The translations under genes and the position numbers were made by a program. Positions 17,913 to 27,671 of a stretch of 64,000 nt of DNA are shown piece after piece (the first letter of the stretch is position 1; each line of letters starts with the position of its first letter). The notes beneath the pieces were generated by a model. It saw only the letters and a list, made by a program, of their open reading frames with translations, was not told the DNA's origin and ran no database searches. Origin of the DNA: Caballeronia sp. dw_19. Its GTDB lineage: Bacteria; Pseudomonadota; Gammaproteobacteria; Burkholderiales; Burkholderiaceae. The DNA lies in contig NZ_JAAVUQ010000010.1 of assembly GCF_018449515.1 (NCBI RefSeq), forward strand, positions 1 to 64,000, in the 5' to 3' direction.

Positions 17913-19058
17913 ATGAACACCAAGCTTCACAAACTGTTGCCTATCAGCGCTGCAGCGCTAATGTTCGCCTCGATGGCAACAACCGCTACGGCCGACGAAG
18001 TCGTCAAGATCGGTCACGTTGCACCGTTGACCGGCGGTATTGCCCACCTGGGCAAGGACAACGAAAACGGCGCGCGCCTCGCAGTTGAAGAAATCAATGC
18101 CAAGGGTCTGACGATCGGCGGCCAGAAGATCACGCTTCAACTCGACGCACAAGACGACGCGGCTGACCCGCGTACGGCTACTCAAGTGGCGCAGAAACTC
18201 GTCGACGATAAAGTCGTCGCCGTGGTTGGCCACCTGAATTCGGGCACCTCGATCCCGGCTTCGAAGATCTACAGCGATGCTGGCATCGTGCAGATTTCGC
18301 CGTCGGCAACGAACCCGGTGTACACGCAACAAGGCTTCAAGACGACGTATCGCGTTGTGGCAACCGACGCACAACAAGGTCCGGCACTGGCTAACTATGC
18401 GTCCAAGGACCTGAAGCTGAAGAGCGTCGCGATTGTCGACGACTCGACCGCTTACGGCCAAGGTCTCGCGAACGAGTTCGAAAAGACCGCCAAGTCGCTC
18501 GGCATGAACGTGATGTCGCACGATGCGACCAACGACAAGGCTGTCGACTTCCGCGCGATTTTGACGAAGATCAAGGGCGAAAATCCTGACGCGATCATGT
18601 ACGGCGGCATGGACGCCACTGGCGGCCCGTTCGCCAAGCAAGCCAAGCAACTTGGCCTGCGCGCACGCGTTCTGGCGGGCGACGGTGTTTGTACCGACCA
18701 GTTGTCGACCCTTGCTGGCGATGCAACCGACAATATCGTCTGCTCGGAAGCCGGTATGGCGCTCGAAAAGATGGCGGGCGGCGCGGAATTCGCAGCCAAG
18801 TTCCAGAAGCGTTTTGGTCAGCCGATCCAGATCTACGCTCCGTTCACGTATGACGCGGTGTACATCATTGTCGATGCTATGAAGCGCGCCAACTCCACCG
18901 ATCCGGCGAAGATTCTGGCAGCTATGCCGAATACGGATTACAAGGGTGTGATCGGCGAAACGACCTTCGACTCGAAGGGCGATCTGAAGCACGGCGTGAT
19001 CTCGCTGTACGACTACAAGGCAGGCAAGAAGACGCTGCTGGACGTGGTCAAGATGTAA
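17913..19058 (+). CDS. Branched-chain amino acid ABC transporter substrate-binding protein
   Basis: 381 aa, with a Sec signal peptide ending near ATTATADEVVKI (residues about 23-27). The mature part is a type I periplasmic binding fold: KIGHVAPLTGG at the N-terminus, VGHLNSGTSIPASKIY where leucine/isoleucine/valine proteins bind the amino-acid backbone, and GMDATGGPFAKQ later. GGAG lies before the ATG. The codon choice is strongly GC-third and regular, fitting a highly expressed gene. No permease or ATPase genes follow; a terminator comes directly after, so partner subunits must be elsewhere. Confidence 0.93.
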   Translation: MNTKLHKLLPISAAALMFASMATTATADEVVKIGHVAPLTGGIAHLGKDNENGARLAVEEINAKGLTIGGQKITLQLDAQDDAADPRTATQVAQKLVDDKVVAVVGHLNSGTSIPASKIYSDAGIVQISPSATNPVYTQQGFKTTYRVVATDAQQGPALANYASKDLKLKSVAIVDDSTAYGQGLANEFEKTAKSLGMNVMSHDATNDKAVDFRAILTKIKGENPDAIMYGGMDATGGPFAKQAKQLGLRARVLAGDGVCTDQLSTLAGDATDNIVCSEAGMALEKMAGGAEFAAKFQKRFGQPIQIYAPFTYDAVYIIVDAMKRANSTDPAKILAAMPNTDYKGVIGETTFDSKGDLKHGVISLYDYKAGKKTLLDVVKM

Positions 19059-19125
19059 TTGCCGCGGGTGGTCGGCGTCGTGATGTTTCGACGAAGACCG
19101 CCTTCGATGATTTATTTGATTGTTG

Positions 19126-19160
19126 AAAAACGCGCTGATTTCGGTCGGCGCGTTTTTTTT
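19126..19160 (+). terminator. Rho-independent terminator
   Basis: AACGCGC pairs with GCGCGTT around a 12-base loop and is followed by eight T. It ends the binding-protein transcript about 70 bases after its stop. Confidence 0.85.
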
Positions 19161-19256
19161 GCGTGGCGATTTGGCTAATACTGGCCAATGCTTATCGAAT
19201 GATTGGCGCTCGTGGCCGGTTCGCGTGTGCAATCCGGCGACCGCAGCGCTGTCCGG

Positions 19257-20510
19257 TCACAGCTTCAACTGCTTCATGATTCTCGGTCCCACGAGCGCGA
19301 TCAGGGCTGCGCATGCCGCAACCACCGATAACCCGACCGGCAACGTGCTCAACTGCGCTACACCGCCTATCAGCACCGGCCCGAACAGCAAGCCGAAGTA
19401 AGCCAGCCCCGCGACCTGCGCGAGCCCCTCAGCAGGGCTTACGCCCTGTACACGCGCCGCCGCGGCGGACAGCACCGGCATCATGTTCGCGAGTCCGAGC
19501 CCCATCAGCGTGAAACCTGCGAGCGTGACGAGCGCGTCAGGCACTAACAGCGCCGCCACCATGCCGATAAACGCCAGCGCCGCGCTCGCAAAGATGAGTT
19601 GAGGCGCGCCGAAGCGGGCACGCACCGCATCGCCGCCAAAACGTCCGGCCGCCATGCCGCCCGTAAAGGCAGCGTAGGCCGCGCTGGACAACGCGGGCGT
19701 GGCGAGCACAACGTCGCGCATGTAGACCGTTGCCCAGTCGTACATGGCCCCTTCAGCGATCAACGCGACCAACGCCATGCCGCCGAGCGCCCACAAGGCC
19801 CTTGAGCGCCAGCGATTCGACGACGACCCGCCATGGACACCGTCCGCGTGAGGGACGTGGGGCAGCACGGCGGGCATGGACACCAGCAGAACGATCACGC
19901 TAACCACCGACGCCAGCGCGAGATGCGCCTCCGGCGGCATGCCGTGCGCGAGTAGCGCGCCGCCGGCGGCCGCACCGGCCATCCCGCCGACACTGAACAT
20001 GCCGTGCAGCGACGACATGATGGGCCGCTCGAGCGCTTCTTCAACGGCGCTGGCTTCCGCGTTCATCGCGACATCGAGCGTGGCCATGCTGAAGCCGAAC
20101 AGCGCCAGCACCACGAGCAGCAGCCAGTAGAACGGTGCGGCCAGGATCAGCGCCCCGCAAATCGTCATGCCGATACCGCCGGCCAAGCACGCGCGGCGAG
20201 TGCCGACGCGCGTGATCCACGGACCGTTGGTGAGCATCGCGACAATCGATCCGACGGCAACCGCCAGGAGCGCGATGGACAGCGATCCGGGACTCAGGTG
20301 AAATTTGTCGCGCACCGTGGGCACGTGCACGCCCCAGGAGGCGTAAAGCATCCCGGCGATGAAAAACACGGCCATGGTCGCGTAGCGCGCACGCTCGCGT
20401 TTTGCCACGGGAAGCCGCCGATGCGCGGCGCTCGGGGTGTCGTGCCCGACGGCACGGGCACTTGAGACAGATTCGGACAAGGAATTGCTCTCTTTGCTTG
20501 CTTGTTTCAA
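19257..20510 (-). CDS. MFS transporter, YbjJ-like
   Basis: 417 aa with about twelve helices after a 40-residue hydrophilic N-terminus. MAVFFIAGMLYASWGVHVPT and the MFS loop sequence TRVGTRRACLAGG are typical of the YbjJ/FucP-like subgroup. The segment SLHGMFSVGGMAGAAAGGAL also fits this group. It is an inner-membrane carrier with unknown substrate. It is divergent from the HugZ-like gene, sharing a 150-base promoter region. Confidence 0.85.
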   Translation of the reverse strand: MKQASKESNSLSESVSSARAVGHDTPSAAHRRLPVAKRERARYATMAVFFIAGMLYASWGVHVPTVRDKFHLSPGSLSIALLAVAVGSIVAMLTNGPWITRVGTRRACLAGGIGMTICGALILAAPFYWLLLVVLALFGFSMATLDVAMNAEASAVEEALERPIMSSLHGMFSVGGMAGAAAGGALLAHGMPPEAHLALASVVSVIVLLVSMPAVLPHVPHADGVHGGSSSNRWRSRALWALGGMALVALIAEGAMYDWATVYMRDVVLATPALSSAAYAAFTGGMAAGRFGGDAVRARFGAPQLIFASAALAFIGMVAALLVPDALVTLAGFTLMGLGLANMMPVLSAAAARVQGVSPAEGLAQVAGLAYFGLLFGPVLIGGVAQLSTLPVGLSVVAACAALIALVGPRIMKQLKL

Positions 20511-20660
20511 CGGCCGGTCCTTTCGTTGGCCGGCGAAGCTTTCAATTCTATCGGGTTGCGGACGGACCTGGTTTTAGTGCTTTAAGATCGCAAAGGCCGT
20601 TCGCTGCTCTTATTTAGTTCGCTTGCATGGTTGCTGGTCAGTCTCTCGTGAGGTCCCGCT

Positions 20661-21326
20661 TTGAATATCCCGTCGCATGCTCCGTTGCATCTCTTGCATC
20701 AAGTGCCGCACGGCACGCTTGCCACGCACTCGCGTGAGCCGCGCGGTTTTCCTTATCCGACCGCATTACCGTTCGCGCCGACTTCCCGTCACGTGCCAAT
20801 GGTGCTCATTAGCCATCTGGCTGAACATACGCGCAATCTGCAAGTGGACGCGCGCGCGGGTTTTTTGATTACCCAAACGGCCAGCGATGCCATTCTCGAA
20901 GGACAGCGTCTTACCATGCTCGGCTCGTTTTCTCCGGCGCCGCCTGAATCGGTCGATGAACTGGCGCGCCGTTATCTCAGATATCACCCGGATGCTGCCC
21001 GTTATCTTGAATTGGGTGACTTCACGTTCTGGATCATGTCGCTCGAACGCATGAGGTATATAGGCGGCTTTGGTGCAATGGGTTGGCTGGATGCTACGGC
21101 GCTTGATCCACTCGAACCGTTATCCGAGCAGAATGAGCTTCGGTTGCTGGAATTATTTGCCGATTCTCCCGCACGACCGGCGGAACTCGAACTAATGGGG
21201 ATAGACAAATATGGTTGCGATCTGCGGACTCCCGGAGCGCGCAATCGTTTCACCTTTGATAAACCGAAACAAACTCGCGCAGAACTCAATGCCGCATTGA
21301 TCGATTGTATTGAACGGCATAGGTGA
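20661..21326 (+). CDS. HugZ-like heme utilisation / pyridoxamine-oxidase-fold protein
   Basis: 221 aa. The N-terminal split-barrel (flavin-reductase-like) domain shows FPYPTALPFAPTSRHVPMVL and ISHLAEHTRNLQ, both typical of HugZ/PNPOx-like proteins. The C-terminal part (ELELMGIDKYGCDLR to the end) is a DUF2470-like domain that in HugZ contributes to heme binding. Members bind or degrade heme, or are uncharacterised flavin/heme proteins. The start could be earlier or later, since the ribosome site is weak. No heme-uptake genes are adjacent. Confidence 0.83.
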   Translation: MNIPSHAPLHLLHQVPHGTLATHSREPRGFPYPTALPFAPTSRHVPMVLISHLAEHTRNLQVDARAGFLITQTASDAILEGQRLTMLGSFSPAPPESVDELARRYLRYHPDAARYLELGDFTFWIMSLERMRYIGGFGAMGWLDATALDPLEPLSEQNELRLLELFADSPARPAELELMGIDKYGCDLRTPGARNRFTFDKPKQTRAELNAALIDCIERHR

Positions 21327-21699
21327 TTGTCTGAACTTCTGATCACCCAACGCGTGTCTTTATGTCGCTCAATTTACGAGATAGCGTTACGGCGTGAGAA
21401 TGTTCGGGCAAGCTCGCACGGGATGGAAGTTTTAGCCGATATGTTTCGTGTTATTTTCATTTCATGAAAGACTTTGTGGGTTAATTTAACGATGTAAGTA
21501 AGATGAATGCGTGGTTTCGGCAGCTTTTACAAGACATCACAAATTGTTACGGACAGCCGTTCGGCTGAACTGATTTAAATCGACAGCGTAGAAACGTGCG
21601 CAGAATCCTAGTTGTGTTAATCTGCGATTCATTGAGAGGCTTAACGTTATAACCGGAACGGGCGACGACTCGTACACTGCAAACCACAAGGAAAAGATC
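21327..21699. other. AT-richer intergenic region upstream of the H-NS gene
   Basis: The 373-base region is more AT-rich than its surroundings, as expected for the regulatory zone of an hns-type gene that may bind its own product. No single promoter can be named. Confidence 0.5.
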
Positions 21700-22005
21700 A
21701 TGCCGTCTTACAAGGAACTTCTCGCGCAGCGCGAAAATCTCGAACGACAAATTGAAGAAGCGAAGTCGCGGGAATATGCCGAAGTTCTCAATGAAATCAA
21801 GCAGAAAATGACCGACTACGGGATCACGCTTGCTGAATTGGCAGGTGGCCGCGGCGGCAAGAATTTGAAAAACGCCGCGCGTCCGCGTGCGGGCGTTGCA
21901 CCGAAGTATCGCGACCCGGACAGCGGTAGCACGTGGTCGGGCCGCGGCAAGCCGCCGAAGTGGATTGCCGGTCAAGAGCGTGACAACTTCCTGATCCAGA
22001 AGTGA
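21700..22005 (+). CDS. H-NS family nucleoid-associated protein
   Basis: 101 aa. The N-terminal half is a coiled-coil oligomerisation segment (QRENLERQIEEAKSREYAEV). The C-terminal DNA-binding domain carries the H-NS core YRDPDSGSTWSGRGKPPKW, with the QGR-like loop as S-G-R-G. H-NS proteins bind AT-rich DNA and silence acquired genes. The length equals the short Burkholderia H-NS paralogues. An own terminator follows, so it is monocistronic. Confidence 0.95.
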   Translation: MPSYKELLAQRENLERQIEEAKSREYAEVLNEIKQKMTDYGITLAELAGGRGGKNLKNAARPRAGVAPKYRDPDSGSTWSGRGKPPKWIAGQERDNFLIQK

Positions 22006-22018
22006 GATGTAGATTGTT

Positions 22019-22057
22019 TGAAAAAACCGCACCATTAAACGGTGCGGTTTTTTTTCG
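22019..22057 (+). terminator. Rho-independent terminator of the H-NS gene
   Basis: AACCGCACC and GGTGCGGTT pair around ATTAAAC and are followed by eight T. The A run on the left could allow weak bidirectional use. Confidence 0.9.
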
Positions 22058-22236
22058 CCTGCGCGGCGGCCGGTCGATAGCCGATGCGGTTGAAATAACC
22101 GCCGGCCCGGTATTGCGACGATATTCAAGGTGACGGCCGAGAACAGGTCATATGTAACTTAAATAGATGATTTTTATAAGGTTTTCTCGTTTTAAGCGAA
22201 TATGCTGCAGCGCGGCTTGGTAAAATTCGTCGAACG

Positions 22237-23448
22237 ATGACTTCGAGTGATGACATGTCGCAATCAACGGCGCGCGCCGCAGAAAAGCAGGACGTAGCCC
22301 GCAAAACAACCTTCTCGAGTATCGCGGTGAATTCTGTGCTGATGGCGGCGCAGATTGTCGTCGGCGTGTTTGCGCATTCCCAGGCTCTGATTGCCGACGG
22401 GATTCATTCACTGTCCGACCTGGTGTCGGACTTCATCGTGCTCCTGGCCAATCGGCATAGCACCGCTGCGCCTGACGACGATCACAATTATGGCCACAGC
22501 CGCTATGAAACAGTCGCTTCATTATTTCTCGGTGCGCTTTTAATTGCTGTCGGCGTCGGGATGTTATGGCGAGCAGGAGAACGTATTACCAATCTTCAGG
22601 ACATCCCCGAGGTTCACGCAAGTGCACTGATTGTCGCGGTGATCGTTCTGATTTCCAAGGAGTTATTGTTCCGCTATATGCTCCGCGCGGCCGAACGCGT
22701 GAGATCGGCACTACTGATCGCAAATGCGTGGCACGCTCGTTCGGACGCGGCCTCGTCGTTGGTCGTCGCTATCGGCATTATTGGGAGTATGGCCGGCTGG
22801 CGTTTGCTGGATCCTATCGCCGCCGCAATCGTCGGTTTTATGGTCGCGCGAATGGGTTGGACTTTCGGATGGGACGCTTTGCAGGATTTGTCTGATCGCG
22901 CGCTGGATCACGACGAAACCGAGAAGTTACGCATGCTGTTGAGCAGCACGCCGGGTGTTTGCGACGTGCATGAATTGCGGACGCGGAAAATGGGCGATCT
23001 CGCCATTGTCGACGCGCATATTCTCGTCGATCCCCTCATTTCAGTTTCAGAGGGTCACTACATTGCAGAATTGGCGCGAGCGCGCTTGTTGACGAATACC
23101 TATATTGTGGATGCATTGATTCACGTCGATCCGGAAAATGACGAAATCAACCCATTGCCGGGCAGAATGCCGACGCGTTCGGCTGTCAGTGATGCCATAA
23201 GCGCTGTATTGGGGCCCCATGGTCTCACGTACAACGCGTTGAATCTGCATTATCTTAGCAGCGGATTCGATATCGACGTGACGTTTTCCGCTGACTTAAG
23301 CGACGATCAACTGGCCACTCTGGGACCCGGCGATTTTGACGCGCTCAAGCGAAAACTCGGCGCACGCGAGATTCGCTTTATGCGACCGGTAAGAAACATC
23401 TCGGGCAGTGTCATTACTGAATCGACGGGCCTTTCACGCCCTGACTAG
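22237..23448 (+). CDS. Cation diffusion facilitator (CDF) family transporter
   Basis: 403 aa inner-membrane metal/proton antiporter. The first metal site motif ADGIHSLSDLVSD is at residues 53-65 (HxxxD), and the second lies in AWHARSDAASS. The cytoplasmic ferredoxin-like domain follows (VHELRTRKMGDLAIVDAHIL, a typical CDF metal-sensing segment), plus a C-terminal extension. The H/D pattern fits zinc, iron or manganese export, but the metal cannot be decided. It stands between the H-NS gene and an Lrp-type gene without an obvious operon. Confidence 0.92.
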   Translation: MTSSDDMSQSTARAAEKQDVARKTTFSSIAVNSVLMAAQIVVGVFAHSQALIADGIHSLSDLVSDFIVLLANRHSTAAPDDDHNYGHSRYETVASLFLGALLIAVGVGMLWRAGERITNLQDIPEVHASALIVAVIVLISKELLFRYMLRAAERVRSALLIANAWHARSDAASSLVVAIGIIGSMAGWRLLDPIAAAIVGFMVARMGWTFGWDALQDLSDRALDHDETEKLRMLLSSTPGVCDVHELRTRKMGDLAIVDAHILVDPLISVSEGHYIAELARARLLTNTYIVDALIHVDPENDEINPLPGRMPTRSAVSDAISAVLGPHGLTYNALNLHYLSSGFDIDVTFSADLSDDQLATLGPGDFDALKRKLGAREIRFMRPVRNISGSVITESTGLSRPD

Positions 23449-23479
23449 GGCGTCGGCATTCAGTCAATTGAAAGCTGTT

Positions 23480-23938
23480 TCAAAGTGGCAATTGTGTATC
23501 GAATTTGATTTCGCGCAGGACCACGCTGGTCCGGACTTGCGCGACTGCAGGAATCTTGAAGATGCGGTCATGGAGAAAAGCGTCATACGACTTGATATCC
23601 GGCGCGACAATCTTCAGGATGTAATCGGCCTCGCCCGTGGTGCTGTAGCACTCGGTGACTTCCGGGCACGTGATGATCTCGCGTTCGAATTGCTCGACAC
23701 CGCCTTCTGTGTGGCGCGTGAGATGAATATGAGCGAGCGCGCAGACATGCAAGCCAAGCTTTTCGCGATCGAGCAATGCGGTGTACCGCTGGATCACGCC
23801 CGATTGCTCCATGTCCTTGATACGCCGCCAGCACGGAGTGCTCGAAAGCCCGACCTGGTCGGATATCTCCTGAACCGAACGGCGGGCGTCCAGTTGCAGA
23901 AGTCGCAGGATTTTTTGTGAAAACGTGTCGAGAGTCAA
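23480..23938 (-). CDS. Lrp/AsnC family transcriptional regulator
   Basis: 152 aa. The start is taken as TTG (23936-23938), because AGGAGG lies five bases before it and the product begins LDTFSQKILRLLQLDARRSV, the usual Lrp helix-turn-helix opening. The HTH is VQEISDQVGLSSTPCWRRIK. The C-terminal RAM domain (TGEADYILKIVAPDIKSYDA) senses amino acids. The target is not evident; the divergent neighbour side holds an exonuclease gene on the same strand upstream. Confidence 0.92.
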   Translation of the reverse strand: MTLDTFSQKILRLLQLDARRSVQEISDQVGLSSTPCWRRIKDMEQSGVIQRYTALLDREKLGLHVCALAHIHLTRHTEGGVEQFEREIITCPEVTECYSTTGEADYILKIVAPDIKSYDAFLHDRIFKIPAVAQVRTSVVLREIKFDTQLPL

Positions 23939-24032
23939 CTGCGCCTCCTTTCGGTCGCTACCAACTCCAATAGTAGAGGCGGCAGAAAGGAAGCGCAATG
24001 TCAAACGCCCGGCGTGAGCAATATTGCCTAAC

Positions 24033-24683
24033 TCAACGCCCAGACTGCGCGTTTTGTCCTTCGATGTCAGTGTCGTCCGGCGTTTCGCCAGCCGCTTTCA
24101 GCGACGCCAGCAGCGTCCGTTGAGTCCGCAATTCGGCCAGCATGTTGCAGAAAAGGGCGCCTTGTTCAACGGCGTCATCTAGCGCAACGTGAGTGTGCGG
24201 AAGTTCGTCGAACCAGTGTTTCGGCAAACGCGGTTTGATCGCCTTCCGGTATGGCAGATCGGTCAACGCGAATGCGAGCGTCTTGATGTCGAGTGCCGAC
24301 CATGAGAACGGGCAGCGTTCAGCGAAACGCATCATGTACCAGAACATATAAGTGAAGTCGAAACCCGCCGGATACGCAACGAACACTGGCTTGCCGGGCA
24401 ATGCCTCGACCCATTCCACGTAGGCGCGCAATGCAGTGAGCGGTTGCTGCAGGTCAATCCGGCAGGCGGCCCACGCCTCGGGCTGCGTTTTCCACCAGGC
24501 GGCCTGAATTGGGTGAGGCGCCGCGCCTTCCAGTGTCTCGAGATTGGCTGAGAACGTGCCGATCAGCTCCTTGTGTTCCGTGTAGGCCGCCGACGCAAAA
24601 CTCAGCATGGAATGTGGCCCTGGGATGGGGCCATCGGCTTCGACGTCCGTGCTGACATAGATTTCAGGAATGGCGGTGCTCAT
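24033..24683 (-). CDS. 3'-5' exonuclease, DnaQ-like (DEDD fold)
   Basis: 216 aa. The ExoI motif DVEADGP at about residues 13-19 and later [14 protein letters not shown] and [11 protein letters not shown] fit the three motifs of DEDDh exonucleases. It looks like the stand-alone type annotated as exonuclease in Burkholderiales, with a nucleic-acid substrate that is not known. Its ATG overlaps the stop of the upstream MBL gene by four bases (24680-24683), implying cotranscription. Confidence 0.85.
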   Translation of the reverse strand: MSTAIPEIYVSTDVEADGPIPGPHSMLSFASAAYTEHKELIGTFSANLETLEGAAPHPIQAAWWKTQPEAWAACRIDLQQPLTALRAYVEWVEALPGKPVFVAYPAGFDFTYMFWYMMRFAERCPFSWSALDIKTLAFALTDLPYRKAIKPRLPKHWFDELPHTHVALDDAVEQGALFCNMLAELRTQRTLLASLKAAGETPDDTDIEGQNAQSGR

Positions 24684-25336
24684 GCGGTCATCCGGTCGGC
24701 GACAAACGGGTTGGTGCGGCGTTCATGGCCGAACGTGGACGTAGGACCGTGGCCCGGTACGAACGTGACGTCATCGCCTAGTGGCCAAAGCTTTTCCTGC
24801 ACGGAGCGCACAAGGTCCGAGTGGTTGCCGCGCGGAAAATCGGTACGGCCGATCGAGCCCGCGAACAGCACGTCGCCGACCAACGCCATGCGATTGACGC
24901 GGCTGAAGAAGATCACATGGCCCGGTGTATGTCCGGGACAGTGATAGACCTCCATGGTTTCATCGCCAAACTGAACCGAGTCGCCGTCTTGCAGCCAACG
25001 GTCGGGTGTGAAAGCCTGCGCGTCGCCGAAGCCGAAGCCGAAGCCGAAGCGTTTGCTTTGAGCCGGTAACTGTTCGATCCAGAAAGCGTCTTCGGCGTGC
25101 GGCCCATGGATCTCTACGCCGTAGTGATCCGCGAGCGCCTTTGCTCCCCCGCAGTGATCCAGATGCCCGTGCGTGAGCAGCACCTTGTCGACGCTCACTG
25201 CGAGTTGTCCGATTGCGCTGATGATCCGCTCGACTTCGCCACCTGGATCGACGACGACTGCGCGGCCCGTTGTCTCGCACACAACGATCGAACAATTTTG
25301 CTGAAATGGTGTCACTGGAATAAGGGTGACCTTCAT
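24680..25336 (-). CDS. MBL-fold metallo-hydrolase, glyoxalase II-like (YcbL type)
   Basis: 218 aa from the ATG that gives [20 protein letters not shown], the typical YcbL start; a longer frame to 25369 is unlikely. The zinc motif [10 protein letters not shown] is at residues 55-64, with further ligands in CPGHTPGHV and VPGHGP. The family hydrolyses S-lactoylglutathione-like thioesters. Residues near 100 read FGFGFGFG, coded by four tandem CCGAAG units on the plus strand (25026-25049), a small insertion not needed for the fold. Confidence 0.9.
   Translation of the reverse strand: MKVTLIPVTPFQQNCSIVVCETTGRAVVVDPGGEVERIISAIGQLAVSVDKVLLTHGHLDHCGGAKALADHYGVEIHGPHAEDAFWIEQLPAQSKRFGFGFGFGDAQAFTPDRWLQDGDSVQFGDETMEVYHCPGHTPGHVIFFSRVNRMALVGDVLFAGSIGRTDFPRGNHSDLVRSVQEKLWPLGDDVTFVPGHGPTSTFGHERRTNPFVADRMTA
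25026..25049. repeat. Hexanucleotide (CCGAAG)x4 inside a gene
   Basis: Four perfect tandem copies encode alternating Phe-Gly in the glyoxalase II-like protein. Copy-number change would keep the reading frame, giving a variable-length loop. Confidence 0.9.
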
Positions 25337-26012
25337 GGCTAGGCAACCGGGACGTGTAAAAACGTCCATTGTAACGGGCGAAAACCGGCGCTGCGGTAGC
25401 GCGCCGGGCGTTAGCCGAACGGTCTAGGTGTGCTCAAAAAACAGGCGAGAGGCGCAATTTTTACGCCAGCGGAGAAAATGAGTAACATTTTGTTGATCTC
25501 CGGGCGGCTCGTCAGTGTGTTTAGGTATAATCGGGCCACTTGTGCATGGTTTGAGCATGCCATCAATGGGCAATAAGAAACACGAGTAGCGCGTTTTTAC
25601 AATTGTCATCAAGTACGCAATTCGGAGCAGAGATGCTTCGAAATCGCAATCAAGCATCGGTTTCGGCCGATGTACACGTCTTGTCCAGCCAGGTGCGATG
25701 CACCTGCCAACGGCCTTAGCTGCCGTTACGCTGGATGGGGCCTACGCCGCCGTTCCTGCGCAGTTGAGCGCGCAAGAATGTGTGATCCACGTTCGATGGC
25801 GGCATGTGGGGTCTGGTCAGGCTGCCGGGGACAGGTTGCGCCAGACGTGAAAACTAACCGGGCATTTGTGGCGAGGTACGCCGCACCCGAGCACTGGCTC
25901 GCCGTTCGACTTTTCGAGCGGTGTGTACCTTTGCGCGGAAAGCCTTGAGCTGCCTACGCACGTCCGCGTTTTGCCGGATGGTTGAGGCGGCTCTAACCGT
26001 TGATACACGTCT
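25337..26012. other. Long gene-free region upstream of rlpA
   Basis: About 675 bases without a convincing gene. A TATAAT at 25526-25531 could be a -10 element for rlpA, but no -35 at proper spacing is clear; this would leave a leader of nearly 500 bases. Several G/C-rich inverted segments between 25650 and 25960 could fold. I compared them by eye with RNase P RNA, tmRNA and 6S RNA and found no match. Confidence 0.5.
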
Positions 26013-26651
26013 ATGAATGTACGACTAACCCGACGTCTCGGGAGTCTTTTGGTCTTCGCAATCCTCACCGGTTGCGCCATGCCGCCAAGCGCCAGCGATC
26101 AGGCCAGTGCGCTGAAAACCGGCTCGCAGTTGAGCACCGCAAACAACGCTGCGAACTCGGGCCGAGGTCCGGCGCGCCTCGCAGCACCGCTCGCCTATGA
26201 CTCCCGGCTGAACACGTTGCCGTCGTCAGCCAGCAATTCGTCTGACGCTTCCTCGCTTGCAAACGCGGAGCCCATCACTGCCGGACCCGATGTCAGCGAC
26301 TTCCAGCAGCAAGGTCGCGCCTCCTGGTACGGCCGTGGTTTCCACGGTCGCAAGACGGCGAGCGGCGAACGCTACGACATGCACGCGCTCACGGCCGCGC
26401 ATCGCACATTGCCGCTTGCTTCGTGGGTTCGTGTGACCAATGAGGCAAATCAGAAAACAGTGGTCGTCAAGATCAACGACCGCGGCCCGTACGCGCGTGG
26501 CCGCGTGATTGACCTTTCCTATGCGGCCGCTGCGGTACTGGGCATGCGTGGCGCGGGTGTCGGAAAGGTGAAGATCGAAGGCTTGACGCAGCAGGAAGCG
26601 CGGGCGGCGGCACGAGATCAATCGCTGGCGTCAATCAACCCGGTCGACTGA
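26013..26651 (+). CDS. rlpA: Septal ring lytic transglycosylase RlpA family lipoprotein
   Basis: 212 aa. A lipoprotein signal ends in the lipobox LTGC with Cys21. A Ser/Ala/Asn-rich linker leads to the double-psi beta-barrel domain, seen as GRASWYGRGFHGRKTASGE, LPLASWVRVT and VKINDRGPYARGRVIDLS. The Asp in NDRGPY is the catalytic residue of RlpA. The C-terminal SPOR domain found in E. coli RlpA is absent, as in other short versions. It acts in the periplasm on peptidoglycan lacking stem peptides. Confidence 0.93.
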   Translation: MNVRLTRRLGSLLVFAILTGCAMPPSASDQASALKTGSQLSTANNAANSGRGPARLAAPLAYDSRLNTLPSSASNSSDASSLANAEPITAGPDVSDFQQQGRASWYGRGFHGRKTASGERYDMHALTAAHRTLPLASWVRVTNEANQKTVVVKINDRGPYARGRVIDLSYAAAAVLGMRGAGVGKVKIEGLTQQEARAAARDQSLASINPVD

Positions 26652-26671
26652 TCATCGTCAACTTGTTGCGT

Positions 26672-26705
26672 AGGAAAAACGGGCCGTTTCGACGGCCCGT
26701 TTTCT
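26672..26705. terminator. Bidirectional Rho-independent terminator
   Basis: AACGGGCCGT and ACGGCCCGTT pair around TTCG, with A and T runs on both sides, between convergent rlpA and rsmI. Confidence 0.88.
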
Positions 26706-26740
26706 ATTGCACGGCGCGTTTGCCGCGTCCTTCCTGATCG

Positions 26741-27643
26741 TCATTCCTGCTCGTTTTCGCTCTGTTCTCCGCGTGCCTTATCCATTGCCAGCGCCCTTGT
26801 GTAAAGCGCGTTGCGCGATGCGCCCGTCAACGTTGCCGCCAGTCTTGCAGCGCTGCTCACCGATAACTCCGCCAGCAAGGTCGCGAGCAACGCATCATGG
26901 GCGTCGTCCGCCGCCTCCTTCTGCGGCGCGCCTTCCACTACGAGAACGAACTCGCCGCGTTGCCGGTTTGCATCGCCGGAGAGCCACGTTGGCCCTTCGG
27001 CCAGGGTGCATCGATGGATGCTCTCATGTAACTTGGTCAGCTCACGAGCAATCAGCAATTGCCGCTCGCCACCGAATGCACGCTCGAGCGCCTGCACCGT
27101 TTCCACAATTCTATGCGGCGCTTCATAGAACACGAGTGCCGGCGTGTGCGTGAGCAGCGACTGCAGTTGCGTGTCGCGCTGCTTCGGTTTGGTGGCAAGA
27201 AAGCCGATGAACGAAAACGTGTGAACCCATGCGCCGGCTACGCTGAGCGCGGTGGTGAGGGCGCTTGCGCCCGGCAAGGGAATAACGGGGAAGCCGGCTT
27301 CGCGCACGGCATCGACCAGTTTTGCACCGGGGTCGGAAATCCCCGGGGTGCCTGCGTCGGACACGCACGCAATGCGCTCGCCATTGCGCAGATGTGCGAT
27401 CACGTTCTCGGCGGCGCTGCGCTCATTGTGCTCGTGTACCGCGATGGTCGGCTTGGAAATGCCGTAGCGCGACAGGAGTTGCGACGTGTTGCGCGTGTCC
27501 TCGGCCGCCACCCGGTCGACAAGTCCGAGCACATGCAGCGCGCGCACCGTGATGTCCGCGACATTGCCGATCGGCGTCGCGACTATATAGAGCGCGCCGG
27601 TCGGAAATTGCTGACCAAGGGCTAATTCGGAGAGTGGAGTCAT
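26741..27643 (-). CDS. rsmI: 16S rRNA (cytidine(1402)-2'-O)-methyltransferase
   Basis: About 300 aa from the ATG at 27641-27643 ([20 protein letters not shown]). The tetrapyrrole-methylase-like fold is shown by [22 protein letters not shown] and [12 protein letters not shown], the last being the SAM-binding signature. RsmI methylates C1402 in the ribosomal P site. An alternative start five codons upstream (27658) is possible; neither has a strong ribosome site. It diverges from yraN, with a few overlapping start-region bases. In E. coli rsmI also neighbours yraN, diaA and dolP. Confidence 0.95.
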   Translation of the reverse strand: MTPLSELALGQQFPTGALYIVATPIGNVADITVRALHVLGLVDRVAAEDTRNTSQLLSRYGISKPTIAVHEHNERSAAENVIAHLRNGERIACVSDAGTPGISDPGAKLVDAVREAGFPVIPLPGASALTTALSVAGAWVHTFSFIGFLATKPKQRDTQLQSLLTHTPALVFYEAPHRIVETVQALERAFGGERQLLIARELTKLHESIHRCTLAEGPTWLSGDANRQRGEFVLVVEGAPQKEAADDAHDALLATLLAELSVSSAARLAATLTGASRNALYTRALAMDKARGEQSENEQE

Positions 27644-27671
27644 GAGGGCGGGTGGCATGCGGAGGACGTCA

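Noticed and set aside
25538..25960. Candidate RNase P RNA, tmRNA or 6S RNA
   Set aside because: Neither the RNase P core (GAGGAAAGTCC...), a tmRNA CCA end nor a recognisable 6S bubble was seen on either strand.
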